Shown here in pieces: positions 60,485-64,000 of a stretch of 64,000 nucleotides of DNA; within the stretch, counting starts at the first letter, position 1, and the number at the start of each line of letters is the position of its first letter. The notes below the pieces were generated by a model. It searched no databases. It saw only the letters and a list, made by a program, of their open reading frames with translations, and was not told where the DNA came from. The translations under genes and the position numbers were made by a program. This DNA comes from Desmodus rotundus (taxonomy: Eukaryota; Chordata; Mammalia; Chiroptera; Phyllostomidae), in contig NC_071394.1 of assembly GCF_022682495.2 (NCBI RefSeq), positions 31,654,470 through 31,718,469 of the forward strand. Reading direction: 5' to 3'.

Positions 60485-61285
60485 ATTTGCTATTTCTACT
60501 CCACTTTCTGCCCATGATGTCACTTTCAAAACAACTGTGGAAATCTCTTAGAGGTCAGGAGTGGGGAAAGTAGTACAAATAAGAGCATTAAATCCTTCCA
60601 TTGAAAACCAAGTTACTGGGATAGCAACTTGCACGAGTAAGGCAGTTACAGGGTTGTCTAGAGGAAGCCATTGAGGAGAGGCAGCCAGCACTAGCCAGAC
60701 ACATAGGTTGTGTTAATGGGGAATTAACCTCAAGCTCAGGGGAGGAACAAATGCGGAATTCTCACAATGGCAGGGGAGTTATTGGAGAATGTAGAGGGGA
60801 CAACCCTGCAACAGGCACTTTCCCACTCCTTTTAAAAATAATCTACAGGGGTCTAATGCTTCTATTTTTCTGTTTCACAACCAGAGAGTCATTGGCTATC
60901 TTTTTGCCCTGTAGATAACCCCACTCCATTAATATGAACTCCGAACATTGTTTCCATTCCCCAAGTTATACGTAATGCTAATCCCACTCTTGACTTCATC
61001 TTTTGCCAAGATGAATTTTATTCATCTCTACTTGTATTGCCTCCAAACATATTTAAAACTTTTCACAGGGTTTCTAGTTTCTCAAAATGTTACCTGCAAT
61101 CAAAAAGATTTATTCTTTAACTTAAATCTCATGGAAGTAGTTTTCTTTTCTTTTCTTTTTACAACTCTCCAGAGGAGCTTTCTGCTCTGATGTTTTTAAG
61201 AAGTGGGACTTTTGGGAACTGCTTTGTGGTTTGCGAGGTCCTCAGAGAAATGATTCCTTTCTTTCATAGAGACTTTCCTCCTCTG
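60485..61285. other. Intergenic, nothing recognised
   Basis: No gene or repeat I can name. Confidence 0.65.
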
Positions 61286-61289
61286 GCCA

Positions 61290-61915
61290 ACTTAACCCCC
61301 TACCCACACCCACGGCTCCATCCTCTCCTCACTTTCCCTGAGAGTGCCCTTTCTCTCCTTTTCCATCATCATCCATCTCTCCCATTCCTGCGTCCCCCTT
61401 CCCCACGATCTCACTGACTTCCTGTCTCTCCTCTTCTTGCTAATACCTTTAGCTGGCATCCTTTATCCTTCCTGCAGCGCTCAATTATTTCCAACAAGTG
61501 GTATCACTGGTAGCATCAGCTTTGCCACTCCCTTGGTCCTATTACTGTCTAAACTCCCTTATCTTGGCAACCTATGATCTCCTGGTTGTCAAAGTCAATA
61601 ACCTTTCCCTGGTTTTGTCCTCCTTATTCTCTGGGTGGTGTATGGTGCTGCTGACCCACTTTATTCTTCCTGAAATTTTTCTTCTTCTTGTTCCTCTTCT
61701 GGAAAGAGGGGCTTCCTCTAAGCAGCTCTCACTGATTTCCCCACATAAGATACGACTACCTTCTCTTTGCAATGCTTGTGCCTTTGTCGTATCTGTCCTC
61801 ATAGATTTTAAATTCCTTGAGGGCAGTGACCTTACTTTTGTAACTCTCCCCACACATATACTACCTGGAGCTAATTCAGTGCTTTGCTCAAAGCAGGTAT
61901 TAACAAACATTGAGT
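61290..61915 (+). repeat. Probable L2-type LINE region
   Basis: Pyrimidine-rich with an L2-like end: 'attttaaattccttgagggc', 'agtgaccttacttttgtaac', 'ttcagtgctttgctcaaagc'. The upstream 400 bases are too diverged to be sure. Chance frames here on both strands are not genes. Confidence 0.5.
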
Positions 61916-61919
61916 ACAG

Positions 61920-63285
61920 ATAGAAACACGGTCTCAAAATGTCAGGATGCAGGCTGAGTGGCCAAAAGATGGATTAAATTGGCCTATTTAGTGATTTAAA
62001 AAGATTTGAGTTAAATATTAGCATTTAAAAATTGGGATATTTCACATAAAAAATTCAGATGTCTTGATCATTTTCTTTGACAAATCTGATTTAATCTAAT
62101 CTAGGTCCCTATTCTTACATGGCCACAGCAGAATCAAAACACCCACTGTCCCCCTGAGTAGGGCATGTGTCCCAGTTTTCCACTTCACTCACTGACATTT
62201 CCTTTGGGGTCCCTCCAGGCGCCTTTGTTTTGTGAACTCTTGATAAATGAACCAAAGCAATTGGATTAAGGAAGAATGGACTCTTCGGTTTGTCCAACAG
62301 CTTTCCTGTAAGCTTTGTCGTCTGGCTACCTGTTAAGAACTTGAAGGGAATGGAAAATTGGAAGTCTCTCTGTACTTCCTGTAACTGGCCTGGACCTAGG
62401 GATGATGTTTCCTCCATGAAGCCTTCTATGAGTGCTTCTGCTGATACATCACCCCCAAGCTCAATACACACACACACACACCAGTCAGCTTTGTCTATGT
62501 GTATATGCATGGTTTAACTTCGGCTGCCTACTGTCAGTGTTTTCCCCTACAAACATACTCATTGCACCTTAGGGTCTATTCCCCTTTACTCATATGCCAA
62601 TGAGCTTTTGGCTGGTAGGTGGTAGAGGAGGGGAGCCTTGGCGGGGACAGGGAGAATAGGAGGAAGAGGAGGTTGGAAGGGATGATTTGATATCTGTTCC
62701 CCTAATTGTAGCCCTATGACATGAGTGTGCCCTATGGTGAAGAGGGAGAGCCCAAAGCTGACAGCGGTTTCTGGAGGGGCTCTGAGCAGAGATGCCCAGA
62801 TGCCTCAGGGGACACAGAATGACCAGACCTGCAAGAGAGTCCCTTCTGGCCTTTGCCAAGAATTTCTGCACCTCTCTTTACTCAGAAGCTTGGAAGGTTC
62901 GGAAGTGGGAGAAATCATACTCTTGGCTGGGGTGGTGGCCTTCTCGTGATGGGCTTGTCGCACTCAAGGCAACATGGATAACAGGGAGCAGAAGAAGAGG
63001 GACAGAGCAAGAGTGCACATTAACACACTGGTTGTAGGTCACTTGTGAGGCACTTTCTGGGAGCTCACAGGAGTAAATGGGGAATGCCTTGCTTGGGTCC
63101 TACCATTACACAGATGGGAACTACCCCAAAATGAACCAGGCTCCACCCTGCAGTGGAAATGCACTTAGTTTTCTCAGGCTTGCATTGGGGAAGCACAAAA
63201 CTGTGATTCAATTAGAAGAAAGGGTTAACTAGATTATTGGTTTATTGTAAAAGGATATCACTCAGGAACAGCCTGGTGGAAGACG
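61920..63285. other. Intergenic, nothing clear
   Basis: A short (AC)n at 62465-62480 and otherwise no element that I recognise. Confidence 0.65.
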
Positions 63286-63289
63286 TGCA

Positions 63290-63700
63290 AAGGGTAAGGC
63301 ATGGGGGAAGGAGTGTGGAGCCTCCGTTTCCTTTAAGGACTCACCACCCTCCCAGCACCTCCATCTGTTAGGTAACCTGGAAACTCTTGGGGATTTTTAT
63401 GGAGGTCATTTGTATAGTCTTGGTTGATGAATTCATTGGCCAGTAGTGATTAAACTCAACCTCCAGCCCCCTGCCCTATCAGAAAGGAGGGGGTGGGGAT
63501 GAAATTTCCATCCTCCAATTGCATGGTTTATTCGCCTACCAACCAATCTCCCATTCTTAAGGGCTTTCCAGAAGTTACCTCACAGTAACATAAGCTCAGG
63601 TATACTTGAAAGAAGCTTGTTATGAGTAACAAAAGATGCCCCTTTAGCTTTTATCATTCTTATTACACAGGAAATTACCAGGGTTGGGGAGCTACAATAG
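63290..63700 (-). mobile_element. ERVL/MaLR-type LTR remnant, same family as 31890-32640
   Basis: 'tcccagcacctccatctgtt', 'ggggatttttatggaggtca', 'ttggccagtagtgattaaac', 'tcaacctccagccccctgcc' and 'aggaaattaccagggttggg' parallel the copy in intron 11, in the same orientation. Confidence 0.65.
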
Positions 63701-64000
63701 TCCCCCTGTTATCTGAGGTTTCACTTTCCACAGTTTCAGTCACCCACGGTCAACTTCATTCCAAAACCATTAAATGGGAATTTCCAGAAGTAAACAGTTC
63801 ATAAGTTTTAGATTGTGTAGCGTGATGAAGTCTCAGGCTAACCAGCTCTGTCCTGCCTGGGACTCGAATCATCTCTTTGTCCAGTGTGTCCGTGCTACAG
63901 ATGCTTCCGCCCATTAGTCCCTTAGTAACTCCCTCAATTAACAGGCTGATTTTTGTGGTATCACAGAGCTTGTCTAACAGAGTGAAATGCTCCACCTCTC
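63700..64000 (+). mobile_element. Tigger/pogo-type DNA transposon (MER2-like), runs off the window
   Basis: 'caatagtccccctgttatct', 'gaggtttcactttccacagt', 'cggtcaacttcattccaaaa', 'agtaaacagttcataagttt' and 'ctttgtccagtgtgtccgtg' follow a very common mammalian Tigger-related repeat. It continues past base 64000. Confidence 0.65.

Noticed and set aside
61498..61937. Overlapping 121-141-codon open frames on both strands
   Set aside because: They fall in L2-like, pyrimidine-rich sequence; no domain or codon pattern supports a gene.
62115..62510. A 131-codon minus-strand frame
   Set aside because: No recognisable domain, no splice context, includes the (AC)n translated as a cysteine/valine run.
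46520..64000. A second gene downstream of CDH17
   Set aside because: I read both strands for exons with splice sites and known protein motifs and found none. A non-coding RNA cannot be excluded by sequence reading alone.

Overview
The window is mammalian nuclear DNA, almost certainly from a bat. It holds one protein-coding gene on the + strand, split into 17 coding exons with GT-AG introns, in a bed of interspersed repeats. The bat assignment rests on at least five copies of a tRNA-derived SINE with the VES-type head (a box A/box B pair ending in the 'ggccagggc' border when inverted), L1/half-L1 3' ends of the kind common in bat genomes, and a mariner insertion. I cannot name the species; a yangochiropteran (microbat) is my best inference.

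The gene is CDH17 (LI-cadherin, cadherin-17). Joining the 17 exons between 235 and 45712 gives one uninterrupted frame of 2496 nt (831 codons plus stop). As I recall it, human CDH17 has 832 residues, and the two differ by one codon near the start. Seven cadherin repeats, a single membrane span and a tail of about 22 residues are encoded in order. The untranslated first exon and the promoter lie upstream of base 1. The 3' UTR runs from 45713 to about 46515. Most introns are repeat-filled; the longest, intron 11 (9.1 kb), carries a solo retroviral LTR, a VES SINE, an ancient L1 and an ERVL-type LTR. Two introns are tiny: intron 5 (105 nt, open in frame) and intron 15 (119 nt).

From about 46.6 kb to the end the sequence is intergenic and I recognise no exon. 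Its most unusual part is 48.23-49.95 kb: about 410 bases of decayed TTAGGG-like repeat ending at a 1.28 kb LTR-like element (TGT...ACA ends, poly(A) signal on the minus strand), which contains a 27-bp minisatellite. The rest is MIR, L2, L1, SINE and LTR remnants, plus a roughly 3 kb block (56.5-59.6 kb) with no repeat I recognise.

I see no new multi-gene system. The strongest leads are the telomere-like array joined to the LTR element, a frame-preserving short intron in EC2, a half-L1 copy with its ORF1 remnant, an internally rearranged mariner with a SINE inside it, and two insertions dated by clean target-site duplications. Repeat family names are pattern recognition from memory; no search was run.
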